DNA of 64,000 nucleotides from M30B19 sp041741535. GTDB taxonomy: Bacteria > Planctomycetota > Planctomycetia > Pirellulales > Pirellulaceae. The position numbers and the translations under genes are program-made. The stretch is taken from positions 1 to 64,000 of the forward strand of contig JBGSJV010000167.1 of assembly GCA_041741535.1 (NCBI GenBank), read 5' to 3'. The first letter of the stretch is position 1, and the number at the start of each line of letters is the position of its first letter. Below the pieces are notes generated by a model that saw nothing but the letters and a program-made list of their open reading frames with translations, did no database searches and was not told the origin of the DNA. Shown one piece after another: positions 1 to 9,382 of this stretch.

Positions 1-29
1 ATGCCAAGATTTAAAAACCCATAGTCAAA

Positions 30-1049
30 ATGGTTAGAGATCGTGATCTGAGGCAATTGCCCTCGGGCTTCTTGAACAAAGGCCTTGACCTTCGGCTCCG
101 CTCCTACCGTCGCTCCGCGAAGTCAAAGCCTTATTGGTTGGGTGGCATCGTAAGTCTAATCGCAATTGTCAACATGTTGCCTGAAGGTTGGTTCTCGGTC
201 TGGGACCATGGTAATCGGACAAACAAGTGGCAGCTGATTGAGTGGGATTGGAGTCAGAACTACAACTTTTGGTCAGGTATTTTCGGTGGAATCGTACTGA
301 GCATGGGCACACACGGAACGGATCAAATGATGGTCCAACGGTACTTGAGTGCTCGGAGTCGCCGGGACGCGGCGCTTGCGTTGATCGCAAGTGGTTTTGT
401 GGTTTGGGTGCAATTCGCTTTATTTATTATCATTGGCATTGGGTTGGCGAGCTACTACGAGTCGTATGGCGCGGCAACGACGATGCCAGAAAAGCCGGAC
501 CGAGTTTTCGCACACTTTATTGTCCATGTCTTCCCAGCGAATACAGGATTGGTGGGCTTGATGTTGGCTGCGATCTTTGCGGCCTCGATGTCGACCCTTT
601 CGAGCTCATTGAGTGCCTCGGCTTCTGCCGTGATGCACGATTTTGTCTTGCCAATGACCGAACAGAGCAAGCCTTGGACACCAAAACGTTTGTTAGTGTT
701 TACCCAGGGGCTGACGTTGCTCTTCGGTATCATTCAAATGTTGATTGGGATTCAAGCCCAACACTTTTCCGCGTCCGTCATCGATAACTCATTAAAGATT
801 GCGGGCTTCTCGGGAGGGCTATTGTTGGGCCTTTTCTTGTTAGGCATCACGACTAAACGAGTCGGCCAGCCTGCGGCGTTATTTGGCGCCTCGCTGGCAG
901 GCGTCGTCCTGTTGGCGTGTGAATTCAGTGGATTACTAGAAAAACCGCTCGGCGTCCCTTGGCTTGCTTTGATTGGCGCTGTCGTAACCATGACAGGAGG
1001 TTGTGTAACCCAAGCCATGTTGCCTGTTAGAGTTAATTCGGCCCGATAA
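30..1049 (+). CDS. C-terminal part of a sodium:solute symporter (SSS family), N-terminus lost; probable pseudogene
   Basis: About eight hydrophobic segments are visible. They include the SSS signature AASMSTLSSSLSASASA, which corresponds to the conserved sodium-site helix of SSS transporters, and GTDQMMVQRYLSARS. Family members have 13-14 helices and roughly 500 residues, so the first four or five helices are missing. Symporter-like sequence begins only at about nt 131 (YWLGGIVSLIAIVN). The roughly 34 residues before it read through an imperfect inverted repeat and are arginine-rich and unlike a transporter, and there is an in-frame stop at 12-14. No reading frame in nt 1-130 restores the missing helices. 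I infer that a repeat insertion or rearrangement removed the 5' end. The intact 3' part would otherwise encode an inner-membrane Na+-coupled solute importer; the substrate cannot be told. Confidence 0.75.
   Translation: MVRDRDLRQLPSGFLNKGLDLRLRSYRRSAKSKPYWLGGIVSLIAIVNMLPEGWFSVWDHGNRTNKWQLIEWDWSQNYNFWSGIFGGIVLSMGTHGTDQMMVQRYLSARSRRDAALALIASGFVVWVQFALFIIIGIGLASYYESYGAATTMPEKPDRVFAHFIVHVFPANTGLVGLMLAAIFAASMSTLSSSLSASASAVMHDFVLPMTEQSKPWTPKRLLVFTQGLTLLFGIIQMLIGIQAQHFSASVIDNSLKIAGFSGGLLLGLFLLGITTKRVGQPAALFGASLAGVVLLACEFSGLLEKPLGVPWLALIGAVVTMTGGCVTQAMLPVRVNSAR
81..130. repeat. Imperfect inverted repeat at the symporter breakpoint
   Basis: The arms GGCCTTGACCTTCG (81-94) and CGAAGTCAAAGCC (118-130) are near-perfect reverse complements, separated by a GC-rich 23-nt spacer containing two GCTCCGC-type words. 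Symporter homology starts directly at the right arm's outer edge. It looks like a small dispersed palindromic element, but no second copy was found in this window. Confidence 0.5.
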
Positions 1050-1116
1050 CCTTCAAGAAAGTGACGCTTCGAAAACCAGCGCCTGATGTGGTACCAGACG
1101 TCAAACGGATCCGATT

Positions 1117-2016
1117 CTAAAAATTACACCACAGGCATTCGATCTTGGTTTCCTTGACTTTGCCTGCGGAGGCTTTGTTGTCGATTTCGCAGTCATGACG
1201 CTTCCAGCCGCAATTCTGTTGCCATCGATCGTAAAGCGAACTCGGATAGCCACTGAGCATGAACTTACCTTCAATCTGCGACAGTATCTGGAGCAATTCT
1301 CGATGTTGTTCTCCATTCATTTCGAAATGATACTCGCCAGTCGTTGAGCGGGTCTCATGCAAATAAGGTGGATCGCAATAGAACAGGGTCTTTGGTCCAT
1401 CTTGCTTTCTAATAACATCACAAGCGTTTTGGTTCAAAATAACCACACCGCGTAAGCGACGGTGAACATCTGGGAGACCCTCAATCACACTGAGCCAAGC
1501 GGAGGCTTGCTCGTTAACTCGGGATCGAGTGCGGTTGCGAGACAGGGTGGCAAAATCTCGCATGACCCCCTGTCGCGACTGGCGAGCCAAGATAAAGAAT
1601 TGGACCGCTCGTTCAACGGATAACTCGTTCGAAGTGGTCGGGGATTGTGCCGACGTAGCGAGTCGGGCATTGGTTGCCGTGGCGGCTTCGTTGAATTCGA
1701 ATTCGCTGAAGGGTGTGACTTCTACGCGACGGCGAAAGGCTTCAAACGTTTCCGTCGATTGCAGTACTCGCCAGAAATTTGTTAATTCGCCGTGAACGTC
1801 GTTGACGACTTCACTGCACCCCTGTTCAGCACCGGCGAGCCGAAGTTCGGAGTCCGCCCACCAATCTCGGTTGGGGTCGCGTGCGAGAAATACACTGCCA
1901 CCACCAAAAAACGGCTCCACGTAATGCAGGTGTCGCGGCATTAGGCCAATAATCCAGTTTCGCAAATAGTACTTGCCGCCATGCCATTTGAGTGGCTGGT
2001 TCAAATTGGTTGTCAT
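1117..2016 (-). CDS. D12-class N6-adenine DNA methyltransferase (Dam-like)
   Basis: Transfers a methyl group from S-adenosylmethionine to adenine N6 in DNA. Of its 299 residues, the N-terminal WHGGK (11-15) and FFGGGSVF (36-43) form the D12-family SAM site (motif I with its substrate-side lysine). VVNDVHGEL (70-78) follows, and the catalytic motif IV DPPY is at 215-218. The order K-GGK, FxGGG, DPPY is that of the alpha-class Dam/DpnM enzymes, and length and motifs are complete. No restriction endonuclease or specificity subunit lies beside it, so it is likely an orphan enzyme used for regulation, or a relic of a phage or R-M system. It is convergent with the symporter remnant. The recognition site cannot be read from sequence; GATC is typical of the class but is not demonstrated here. 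Confidence 0.88.
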   Translation of the reverse strand: MTTNLNQPLKWHGGKYYLRNWIIGLMPRHLHYVEPFFGGGSVFLARDPNRDWWADSELRLAGAEQGCSEVVNDVHGELTNFWRVLQSTETFEAFRRRVEVTPFSEFEFNEAATATNARLATSAQSPTTSNELSVERAVQFFILARQSRQGVMRDFATLSRNRTRSRVNEQASAWLSVIEGLPDVHRRLRGVVILNQNACDVIRKQDGPKTLFYCDPPYLHETRSTTGEYHFEMNGEQHRELLQILSQIEGKFMLSGYPSSLYDRWQQNCGWKRHDCEIDNKASAGKVKETKIECLWCNF

Positions 2017-2270
2017 GGGAAACTCGGTGCCTGGGGATCTGCGGAAGTTGCAACGGCCAATTGTGCCATGTATGGAGCCAATCGAGAAGTCGTTGTCCGG
2101 AATGCCGAATGGTTGCCTAGGCTGGTCGATGGTTGTGGATTAGACTGTTTTTCGCCTGAAATGGGCATCGATCGAGAGATTGTGTCTCAACGATCATCGC
2201 CTTGGTGCAGCCCAAAAATAGCTTGGGCGATTCATTCATCGTTTCACATACTAATGACGGGAAACCGCAG

Positions 2271-3113
2271 ATGAAATCGAAGACTTGGTTGTCATGTTTG
2301 GTGGCGTGTTTGTGGTTTTCAACTCCCTTGTTGGCAGACGAAACAATTGAAGTCACGAGCCAAGGAACGGTGGAAGTGGTTCCAGATATGATTTGGATTG
2401 AAGGCAATCTATCGGGCAGCGGTGATGTAGCCGAGGCTCAAAAAATTGTTAGTGGACTCAAAGAGGATATTCGCAAGGTCTTGGAAGACACCAAGTTCGC
2501 CAACATCAAAATCGAATACCACAAGCGCAGTGTGACGTCGGGCGCGAATAGTGCCATGGACGTACAGCAACAGATCATGGGCATGATGGGCGAAGTTGCA
2601 GCGCCGGAAGATTCAGACGGAGTGTTTACCATGGCCGAGGATTTTCGCTTGGTCGTGAGCGGCCTTACCGAGGAGAATTTTCAGGCCGAAGCCGAACGAA
2701 TGCTGCAGTTGGCTGTGGCGTTGAGCGAAAAGCAAATCAAGCTAGGGCGTCCAGCCAATCCGATGGTTTCGTATTACAACGGCGAAAATATGGGCCAATT
2801 CATGCGGGTTGGCTTGTCGGATCCAGAGCGAGTCTGGAAGATTGCCAGTCAAGCGGCATTCAAAAGCGCGAAGTCCAGAGCCGAGGCATTGGCGGAAATT
2901 GCCAGCGGAAAGTTGGGGAGCGCCCAGTCGATTTTGGTTGACTCACCGGCGGTTGAACCGGATGACGCCGAGCGGGGACTGCAACAAGTCATTGTCGCAC
3001 AACTCGGCGGGATTTCCTCGGCGATGGGCACTGGCGTGTCGCAAACCTACTTGGACCGAATCCCGGTGAAGGTCACACTTCGAGTTCGCTTCGCTTTTGA
3101 ACCGGAGGAATAA
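2271..3113 (+). CDS. SIMPL-domain (DUF541) secreted protein
   Basis: A 280-residue exported protein. The start at 2271 is chosen because it opens a clean signal peptide (MKSKTWLSCLVACLWFS, cleavage after LLA); a longer reading from 2202 adds non-signal residues. After cleavage comes ETIEVTSQGTVEVVPDMIWI, the usual opening strand of SIMPL/DUF541 domains (xVxGxGxVxxxPDxAxxxxxV). The C-terminus VKVTLRVRFAF matches the family's closing beta strand. SIMPL proteins are periplasmic or secreted; the family name comes from a mammalian signalling protein and gives no reaction. It is monocistronic as far as can be seen. Confidence 0.75.
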   Translation: MKSKTWLSCLVACLWFSTPLLADETIEVTSQGTVEVVPDMIWIEGNLSGSGDVAEAQKIVSGLKEDIRKVLEDTKFANIKIEYHKRSVTSGANSAMDVQQQIMGMMGEVAAPEDSDGVFTMAEDFRLVVSGLTEENFQAEAERMLQLAVALSEKQIKLGRPANPMVSYYNGENMGQFMRVGLSDPERVWKIASQAAFKSAKSRAEALAEIASGKLGSAQSILVDSPAVEPDDAERGLQQVIVAQLGGISSAMGTGVSQTYLDRIPVKVTLRVRFAFEPEE

Positions 3114-3261
3114 TTCTAAATCGTGCCCATTTATCCACAAGTTTTCCGTGGAAAATAGGAATCGGGTCGACATGGCCAGTTTCGGCGTTTGCAGTCGCGG
3201 GACGATTGCGGTACACTGGGTTCCAGGTGCAGAATCCCTCCCCCCGCCTTGAGCTTGACAC

Positions 3262-5238
3262 ATGCCTTATCTCGTCGTTCGCTCACGACCGACCGACCAT
3301 CGTGGTTCTCGAAAGTTGAATATCGCTGCGGGTCTCGCGTTTTGGTTGCTTTTTTGCGGGTGGCTGAGTTTGCCGCAGCGTGTTTGTGGTCAAGAGGGCG
3401 AAGCAGAACATACCGATCATCGGACCGCCTGGAAAATGTTGGGCACGTTTTGTATCGATTGCCATTTGGGGGAATCGGCCGAAGGCGGAATCCGTTTGGA
3501 TATGTTTGACCCTGAATTGGGCAATCCCCTGACGCGAGTAGGGCAGAACGTTGAATTGATCGAAAAAATTGTCCTGGTTCTGAAAGAGCAGCAAATGCCG
3601 CCAGCGGACATGGATCAACCGTCTGGGCAGGAACGATTCAAGTTGATCGAATGGACCGAATCTTTGCTGCGGGATTTTGATTTTGGCAATCTGAATCGGC
3701 CGGGTCGAGTCACGGTTCGACGGCTTAATCGCGCGGAATACAACAATACGGTTCGAGATCTGACGGGCTTAGAACTCCGTTTGGCGAACGACTTCCCTTC
3801 GGATGATGTTGGGAACGGTTTTGATAACATTGGCGACGTGTTGACGTTGCCACCAATCCTCATGGAAAAATATCTGGAGTCCGCCGAGCGCGTCGCAGAA
3901 GAGGTGATCAAGAATCCGGACGCATTGTCGCGAGTGTTTCCTTTAAGAGCGACGGATCCTCAGAACTTGGAAGAAGTGGCGGCGACGGCATTTCAAAACG
4001 CGAATCGTTTTGCGTCGCAAGCGTTTCGTCGGCCGGTGACGGAAGATGAAGCCATGAGGCTCCGTGGTCTAATGACGCGGGCTTGGGAAGCTGACATATC
4101 GCCGCCGGAAATCATGGGGACGGTCATTACGGCCATCTTGGCTTCGCCGAATTTTTTGTTCCGAATCGAAGACGATGCGAGAGCGGCAGTCGTGGATGGA
4201 GTCAGGCCGTTGAATGACTTCGAGTTGGCTTCGCGACTTTCCTATTTCTTATGGAGCAGCATGCCCGACCAAGTTCTGTTCGATTTGGCCCAACGCGGCG
4301 AGTTGCACACTGCCGAGCAGTTAACCGCTCAGGTTCCGCGCATGTTGGCTGACCCCAAGTCCCAGGCGTTGGTGGATAATTTCGCGGGGCAATGGTTGCA
4401 ATTAAGGGACCTGGAAAACATGTCGCCTGATCCGGAAATGTTCCAAGGATTCGACGACGAACTTCGACGCGCGATGCGGAAAGAAACGGAGTTGGTATTT
4501 GGTCGGATTATATTGGAGAACCGCAGCGTCCTGGAACTGCTGGACGCCGACTATACGTATGTGAATCGCCGTTTGGCCCGACATTATGGCTTGCCCGAGC
4601 CGATCAGCGTTTCGACGGATCCTCAAGACGAATGGAAATTAGTCCCGGCAGTTGGGATGCGGCGTGGTATTCTGATGCATTCGAGCATTCTGTTGCTCAC
4701 GTCAAATCCGACACGAACCTCCCCGGTAAAACGCGGAAAGTGGATTCTGGACAATTTGTTGGCGGAACCTCCCCCACCGGCGCCGCCGAACGTTCCGGAA
4801 CTGGGCGAAGGGCAAGAAGCCTTGGGATCGCTGCGTCAGCGAATGGAACAACACCGTGCAGATCCAAATTGTGCTGTATGCCATACAAAGATGGACGCGC
4901 TAGGCTTCGGGCTGGAGAATTTTGATGTCATCGGAGCCTGGCGCGAGACCGACGGTGTTGAGAAAATCGACTCGACCGGCGAGTTGCCTGGCGGTAAATC
5001 ATTTCAAAACCCAGTAGAATTGGTGAAGATATTGACCGAGGACAAGAGTACCGAGTTTGTTCGTTGTATGACGGCTAAATTACTCACGTATTCGTTGGGG
5101 CGAGGTTTGGGAGTGACCGATCGCATTCATGTGCGTCGAATTACGGAACAAGTTCAGGCCGATCAATATCGATTCGAGACGTTGATACGTGCCGTTGTGA
5201 CCAGTCCACCGTTTATGTTTCAGGAGGTGAACCCATGA
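3262..5238 (+). CDS. Planctomycete DUF1592-type cytochrome protein (PSCyt / DUF1587 / DUF1592 / DUF1588 / DUF1585)
   Basis: A 658-residue exported protein. The N-terminus has a hydrophobic export segment (about 20-40). The first haem-type motif CIDCH (64-68) is followed by QMPPADM, the 'MPP' loop of planctomycete cytochrome domains. DUF1587 begins at RLNRAEYNNTVRDL (154-167). DUF1592 occupies the middle (FELASRLSYFLWSSMPD), and DUF1588 carries a second CAVCH (537-541) next to MDALGFGLENFDVIG. DUF1585 closes the protein (LTYSLGRGLG). The multidomain order is a hallmark of Planctomycetes and Verrucomicrobia. The role is thought to be periplasmic electron transfer linked to polymer or sulfated-sugar breakdown, but this is not established. 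It overlaps the DUF1552 gene by 4 nt (ATGA). Confidence 0.9.
   Translation: MPYLVVRSRPTDHRGSRKLNIAAGLAFWLLFCGWLSLPQRVCGQEGEAEHTDHRTAWKMLGTFCIDCHLGESAEGGIRLDMFDPELGNPLTRVGQNVELIEKIVLVLKEQQMPPADMDQPSGQERFKLIEWTESLLRDFDFGNLNRPGRVTVRRLNRAEYNNTVRDLTGLELRLANDFPSDDVGNGFDNIGDVLTLPPILMEKYLESAERVAEEVIKNPDALSRVFPLRATDPQNLEEVAATAFQNANRFASQAFRRPVTEDEAMRLRGLMTRAWEADISPPEIMGTVITAILASPNFLFRIEDDARAAVVDGVRPLNDFELASRLSYFLWSSMPDQVLFDLAQRGELHTAEQLTAQVPRMLADPKSQALVDNFAGQWLQLRDLENMSPDPEMFQGFDDELRRAMRKETELVFGRIILENRSVLELLDADYTYVNRRLARHYGLPEPISVSTDPQDEWKLVPAVGMRRGILMHSSILLLTSNPTRTSPVKRGKWILDNLLAEPPPPAPPNVPELGEGQEALGSLRQRMEQHRADPNCAVCHTKMDALGFGLENFDVIGAWRETDGVEKIDSTGELPGGKSFQNPVELVKILTEDKSTEFVRCMTAKLLTYSLGRGLGVTDRIHVRRITEQVQADQYRFETLIRAVVTSPPFMFQEVNP
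5222..5230 (+). promoter_or_regulatory. Near-perfect Shine-Dalgarno for the DUF1552 gene
   Basis: AGGAGGTGA lies 4 nt before the ATG at 5235, inside the end of the preceding gene. Strong sites like this are uncommon in this window. It fixes the start and suggests that the two overlapping genes are co-translated, with the second one boosted. Confidence 0.7.
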
Positions 5239-6593
5239 GTCGCTTGACGTCCCAGAAGTTAAATCGGCGTACGATGCTCCGCGGGCTTGGAGTATCGTTG
5301 GCGCTGCCGTGGCTAGAAGCAACCTGTGGTGCAGTGCAGGCCAGTTCTGCCATCGCGTCCCCTGCGCCGTTACGCATGGCGTTCATCTTTGTGCCAAACG
5401 GAGCCGACATGCGAAACTGGACTCCGACGTCGGAAGGCTACGGGTTCAAACTGCCCTACATTCTTCAACCGTTGGCTCCGCTTCAGCAAGATTTGATGGT
5501 GTTGAGCGGTTTGGCCCACGACAAGGGACGGGCCAATGGCGATGGGCCGGGTGATCACGCGCGCAGTGCCTCCGTGTTTCTCACGGGCGCCCAACCGCGA
5601 AAAACGGACGGAGAGCAGATTCGTTCGGGGATCTCGGTCGACCAAGCGGCTGCTAAGGCGATTGGCCATCACACTCGGTTTTCCTCGTTGGAACTTGGCG
5701 TGGATGCTGGCCGAAATGCCGGCAATTGTGACTCTGGGTACAGTTGCGCCTATTCTTCGAACATTTCGTGGTCATCGGAAACGACACCGGTGGGCAAGGA
5801 AATCAATCCGAGACTGGTCTTTGAACGACTATTCTCCAGTGGCCCGCAGAAAGACGTCGACCGCAGCGCGCAGCAGCGAGAGATTCTCAAGAAAAGCGTC
5901 TTGGACTTTGTCGCTGAAGACGCGAAGCTGTTGCAAACGAGGTTGGGACGGAATGACAATCGCAAACTCGATGAGTACTTAACCGGTATCCGCGAAATAG
6001 AACGGCGACTTGGGTCGTCGCCGGCGAATCAGTCGATGGCGCACGAGGTCGACTACAAAATCCCCGGTGGAGTCCCTGGTTCCTATGTCGAGCACCTCCG
6101 CTTGATGTCCGACATGATGGTGTTGGCGTTCCAAACGGACTCGACTCGCGTTGCGACTTTGATGTTTGCCAACGCGGGAGATAACAAGAACTATCGCCAC
6201 ATCGGCGTCCGCGATGGCCATCATGATTTGTCGCATCATGGTCGCAATCAGGAGAAGATGGAGAAAATTCGGACGATCAATCATTTCCATATCCAGCAAC
6301 TTAGTTACCTGTTGCAACGAATGAAATCGATCCAAGAAGGCGAAGGGACCTTACTGGATCATTCCATGATTTGTTACGGCAGTGGCATTAGCGATGGGGA
6401 TCGACACAATCACGATGACTTGCCGGTGTTGTTGGCGGGTGGAGGTTGCGGGACACTTGATCCCGGTCGGCATATTCGCTACGACGGGGAGACTCCGTTG
6501 TGCAATTTGTTTATGTCGCTGTTGGATCGAATGGGAGCAAGTGTCCCGTTCATTGGCGACAGTACCGGCAGCTTGCCAAACTTAACGGTCTGA
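5235..6593 (+). CDS. DUF1552 domain-containing protein
   Basis: A 452-residue exported partner of the DUF1592 protein. The N-terminus (NRRTMLRGLGVSLALPWLEA, about 10-29) has a twin-arginine-like pair followed by a hydrophobic stretch, as is usual in DUF1552 proteins. The body has FVPNGADMRNW, GPGDHARSASVFLTGA, SVDQAAAKAIG and the C-terminal YGSGISDGDRHNHDDLPVLL, all family-typical and reminiscent of the alkaline-phosphatase/DUF1501 fold. The start is fixed by the strong ribosome site. Pairing with DUF1592 proteins is a known planctomycete arrangement; the biochemical role is unknown. Confidence 0.9.
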   Translation: MSRLTSQKLNRRTMLRGLGVSLALPWLEATCGAVQASSAIASPAPLRMAFIFVPNGADMRNWTPTSEGYGFKLPYILQPLAPLQQDLMVLSGLAHDKGRANGDGPGDHARSASVFLTGAQPRKTDGEQIRSGISVDQAAAKAIGHHTRFSSLELGVDAGRNAGNCDSGYSCAYSSNISWSSETTPVGKEINPRLVFERLFSSGPQKDVDRSAQQREILKKSVLDFVAEDAKLLQTRLGRNDNRKLDEYLTGIREIERRLGSSPANQSMAHEVDYKIPGGVPGSYVEHLRLMSDMMVLAFQTDSTRVATLMFANAGDNKNYRHIGVRDGHHDLSHHGRNQEKMEKIRTINHFHIQQLSYLLQRMKSIQEGEGTLLDHSMICYGSGISDGDRHNHDDLPVLLAGGGCGTLDPGRHIRYDGETPLCNLFMSLLDRMGASVPFIGDSTGSLPNLTV

Positions 6594-6772
6594 TGTCCCA
6601 ACGCTTTGTCTAACTTTGAGTTAGGGCTCGGCTTTGTCCTGAATGTGGTTCGACTCTTTGGCGGGCATGCAAAAACCGGGACAATGAGACACGACGGGAG
6701 AGAGGCGGCTCCCTTTTGGGAAAAAGCATGAATTCTTGCGGACGATACGAATCGATAACCTCGAGCTTACCT

Positions 6773-9298
6773 ATGTCGTACCAACGAACTGTGCCAGTAA
6801 GTTGCACTCTGTGCTTGTTGTTTTTGCTGGTGAACTCAGTGATTGCTCAACAAGTTGCCGAAAAATCTATCGATCAATTGATTGCGCAATCAAGTTCCGC
6901 GGAAGCCAACGATCGACGAGATGCCGTTTACGAGTTGGTGAAGCGTGGCGACACATCGCGCCCGGTTATCGACGCACTCTTGGTAGCATCAAATGACAAA
7001 GACGTGCAGGTTCGAATCCAAGGTTTGACCGGATTAGCCCGAGCGGGAAGTGCTGCCCAGTCAGCCGTGGACACGTTGTTGGAGCGGATGGACGAGCGGG
7101 ATAATCAAGTTCGACTTCGTGCGGCCGATGCTGTCGGCAAGATCGGCCTAGCAGCCATTGAGCCCTTGTTGCAGAAATGGCCCCAAGGTTCGATCGGATT
7201 CAAGATTGCCGCGTGCCACGCGTTTCAGACTATGGGCTCATTGGCAAAGCCGGCCGTTCCCGTGTTGACACAAGCCATGCGGACCAGTGCATCGGAGTCT
7301 GGGACGGAACGTCAAAGCAATCGAGGCCGCGAACGGGGCCGCCAATCGGACTCCAATGGACCCTCGTCACTGGCGGGTTATGCAGCACGAGCCTTGGCGG
7401 CAATCGAGCCAGATAACTTGGACATGCTGCTAATGATTGCCGACCAACCGTCGGCGGAGGCTCGCCGAGTTGGTATATCCGCATTGGCCGCCGTTTCAAA
7501 TCCGACGCCGCAGGTCATGGAGCGGTTGAAATTAGCGACCAAAGACACCGTACCGCAAATTCGGGAAGTCAGTTTGATTGTCTTGGCCAAGGCCAACCTT
7601 CCGACGGAAGAAAAAGAGAGCGTGTTGGAGGCGGCCTTGTTGGATCCCGAGGCATCGGTTCGTTCAGCTGCGAATATTGCGATGCGACGGGCTCGGTTAG
7701 GGGGACGCGACTTTGTAGAGCGTCTGGCGGTTCGCTTGGAGAGTGCGGACCTGCCAAGCTCGATTTCAATCCTCGAGGCGTTGTCGGCCGTCGAGTCAGC
7801 ATCGCGAGTTGGCTTGGAACGCGTTGAGAATTGCGTGCAGCGATTTGGCCTGGAAGAATCAAGCATCAGCAACACGGACGCGCCAGCGGGAACCGGGGAA
7901 GCAAACGACGATGTGCCCCAGTCGGAAAAACGGCTGCCGCGAGAATTAGTGGTCAACGTCTTTGCTAGTATGGGGCCGGAGGCTGTAAGCGAGTTGTTGG
8001 AGGTAGTCAGTCGCCGACCGGAATTGGAACCGGTCGTTTCGGAGGCATTAACCCACATTGGCCAACCCGCGGTCGAAGCGTTGCTGCAAGGCATGCAGAA
8101 TGCCAATCCCTCGATTCGTCGGGCGTCTGTTCGCGCGGTCGGCTCCATGAAGCCTTTGACTGCGGAGAGCCTCGAACGTCTGATTTCGGCCAGTACGGAT
8201 CCCGAAGCAGAACTGCGGGCGGCGGCCATTGCGGCGTTGATCAATTTTGTCGCGGAGAACATTGGAGCACAATCCACAGTCGTGCGGGCCATTGAAGATG
8301 AATCCGAATTGGTGCGTGCGGTCGCTGTAGGCGCGATGGGAGATGCTGCGTTTTCGCGAGAACAACGACGCGATGGGTTTCGACGCGGATTAATCGACAA
8401 GAGTGTCGAAGTCCGGGTTGCCGCGCTGACAGCGATTGCAAAAACTCCTGGGCAGATGCAACGACACGCAGGCACCCTATTGGAACTGGCCGCGGCTCCC
8501 GAGGATCGCGTGCGCGCGGCGGCCCTAAAAGCGATGGCTTTGGTTCCCAAAGAGGTTGTCGACGCGGGACAGTTTGGTGAAAAAGATATCGTGGAGTTGG
8601 TTGTGCATCGCAGCTTAAGCGATGATAGTCCGTCGGTTCGAGTCATCGCGACGGGTTTAGTGCCGATCTTTGAATTGTATTCCGCTGACAATTCTGCAGC
8701 GTTGATCGACAACTTAAGCGGCTCGAAAGATCTCGTGGTCGCAACATTAGAAGTGCTCCCGAAGTTTTCCAACGAATCCCCGTCGATGGTTGAACGATTG
8801 CAGCCATTGCTATCCCACGAATCGTCGGAAGTCCGCATTGCTGCAGTTACCGCTTTGACGGCGGTTGATCGTGATCCAGTGCGGTTGACGGCGGCCCTCT
8901 TGCCTATGCTCGATGATCAAGAATGGGTCGTCCGGCGGATCGCAGGTCAAGCACTGGGACAGCAGGGTTCCGTAGCGGTGTCGGCGGTGCCTAAGTTGTT
9001 TGAATTGTTGGGGCGACACGAAGACAAGGACTACGCTGGGGAATCCTTACGCCAGATAGATACGGCACCGCCGGATATCATGCCGATGTTGATCGCGCAC
9101 GTCGATTCCACAGATCGACGCAAAGCCTTTTACGCAGTTGTACTTTTAGGGAAACTTGGACCGGTCGCTGCCGAAGCTCTGCCACGGTTAGAAGCATTGT
9201 TGCAAGCCGATTCGCAGGGCGGCACTCCGCTAGATGACTTCCGCAGAAACACGATCAAAGAAGCCATTTCGAAGCTACAGTCAACGACGGACAAGTGA
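6773..9298 (+). CDS. Secreted HEAT-repeat protein
   Basis: About 841 residues made largely of HEAT/Armadillo-like helical repeats. Units such as VRLRAADAVGKIGLAAIEPL, VRSAANIAMRRARLG, IRRASVRAVGSMKPL and VRIAAVTALTAVDRDP recur every 35-40 residues up to the C-terminus. The start at 6773 is preferred because it gives a signal peptide (MSYQRTVPVSC then a long hydrophobic run ending VIAQ); an in-frame start at 6716 would prefix 19 polar residues. A low-complexity serine/arginine linker lies near residues 170-190. HEAT solenoids are protein-binding scaffolds and no catalytic motif is visible. The gene stands alone, convergent with the next. Confidence 0.82.
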   Translation: MSYQRTVPVSCTLCLLFLLVNSVIAQQVAEKSIDQLIAQSSSAEANDRRDAVYELVKRGDTSRPVIDALLVASNDKDVQVRIQGLTGLARAGSAAQSAVDTLLERMDERDNQVRLRAADAVGKIGLAAIEPLLQKWPQGSIGFKIAACHAFQTMGSLAKPAVPVLTQAMRTSASESGTERQSNRGRERGRQSDSNGPSSLAGYAARALAAIEPDNLDMLLMIADQPSAEARRVGISALAAVSNPTPQVMERLKLATKDTVPQIREVSLIVLAKANLPTEEKESVLEAALLDPEASVRSAANIAMRRARLGGRDFVERLAVRLESADLPSSISILEALSAVESASRVGLERVENCVQRFGLEESSISNTDAPAGTGEANDDVPQSEKRLPRELVVNVFASMGPEAVSELLEVVSRRPELEPVVSEALTHIGQPAVEALLQGMQNANPSIRRASVRAVGSMKPLTAESLERLISASTDPEAELRAAAIAALINFVAENIGAQSTVVRAIEDESELVRAVAVGAMGDAAFSREQRRDGFRRGLIDKSVEVRVAALTAIAKTPGQMQRHAGTLLELAAAPEDRVRAAALKAMALVPKEVVDAGQFGEKDIVELVVHRSLSDDSPSVRVIATGLVPIFELYSADNSAALIDNLSGSKDLVVATLEVLPKFSNESPSMVERLQPLLSHESSEVRIAAVTALTAVDRDPVRLTAALLPMLDDQEWVVRRIAGQALGQQGSVAVSAVPKLFELLGRHEDKDYAGESLRQIDTAPPDIMPMLIAHVDSTDRRKAFYAVVLLGKLGPVAAEALPRLEALLQADSQGGTPLDDFRRNTIKEAISKLQSTTDK

Positions 9299-9382
9299 CT
9301 TGTTCGGGAGCCATCCACCGTCTGGCGACTGTAGACGTTGCACTCGGCAGCTAGGCTCACCAGAGCGTGGACTTTGTCAGGC

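Noticed and set aside
7378..8838. A 486-residue minus-strand open frame
   Set aside because: Lies wholly antisense to the HEAT-repeat gene, is serine/arginine/threonine-rich and shows no domain; caused by codon bias of the real gene.
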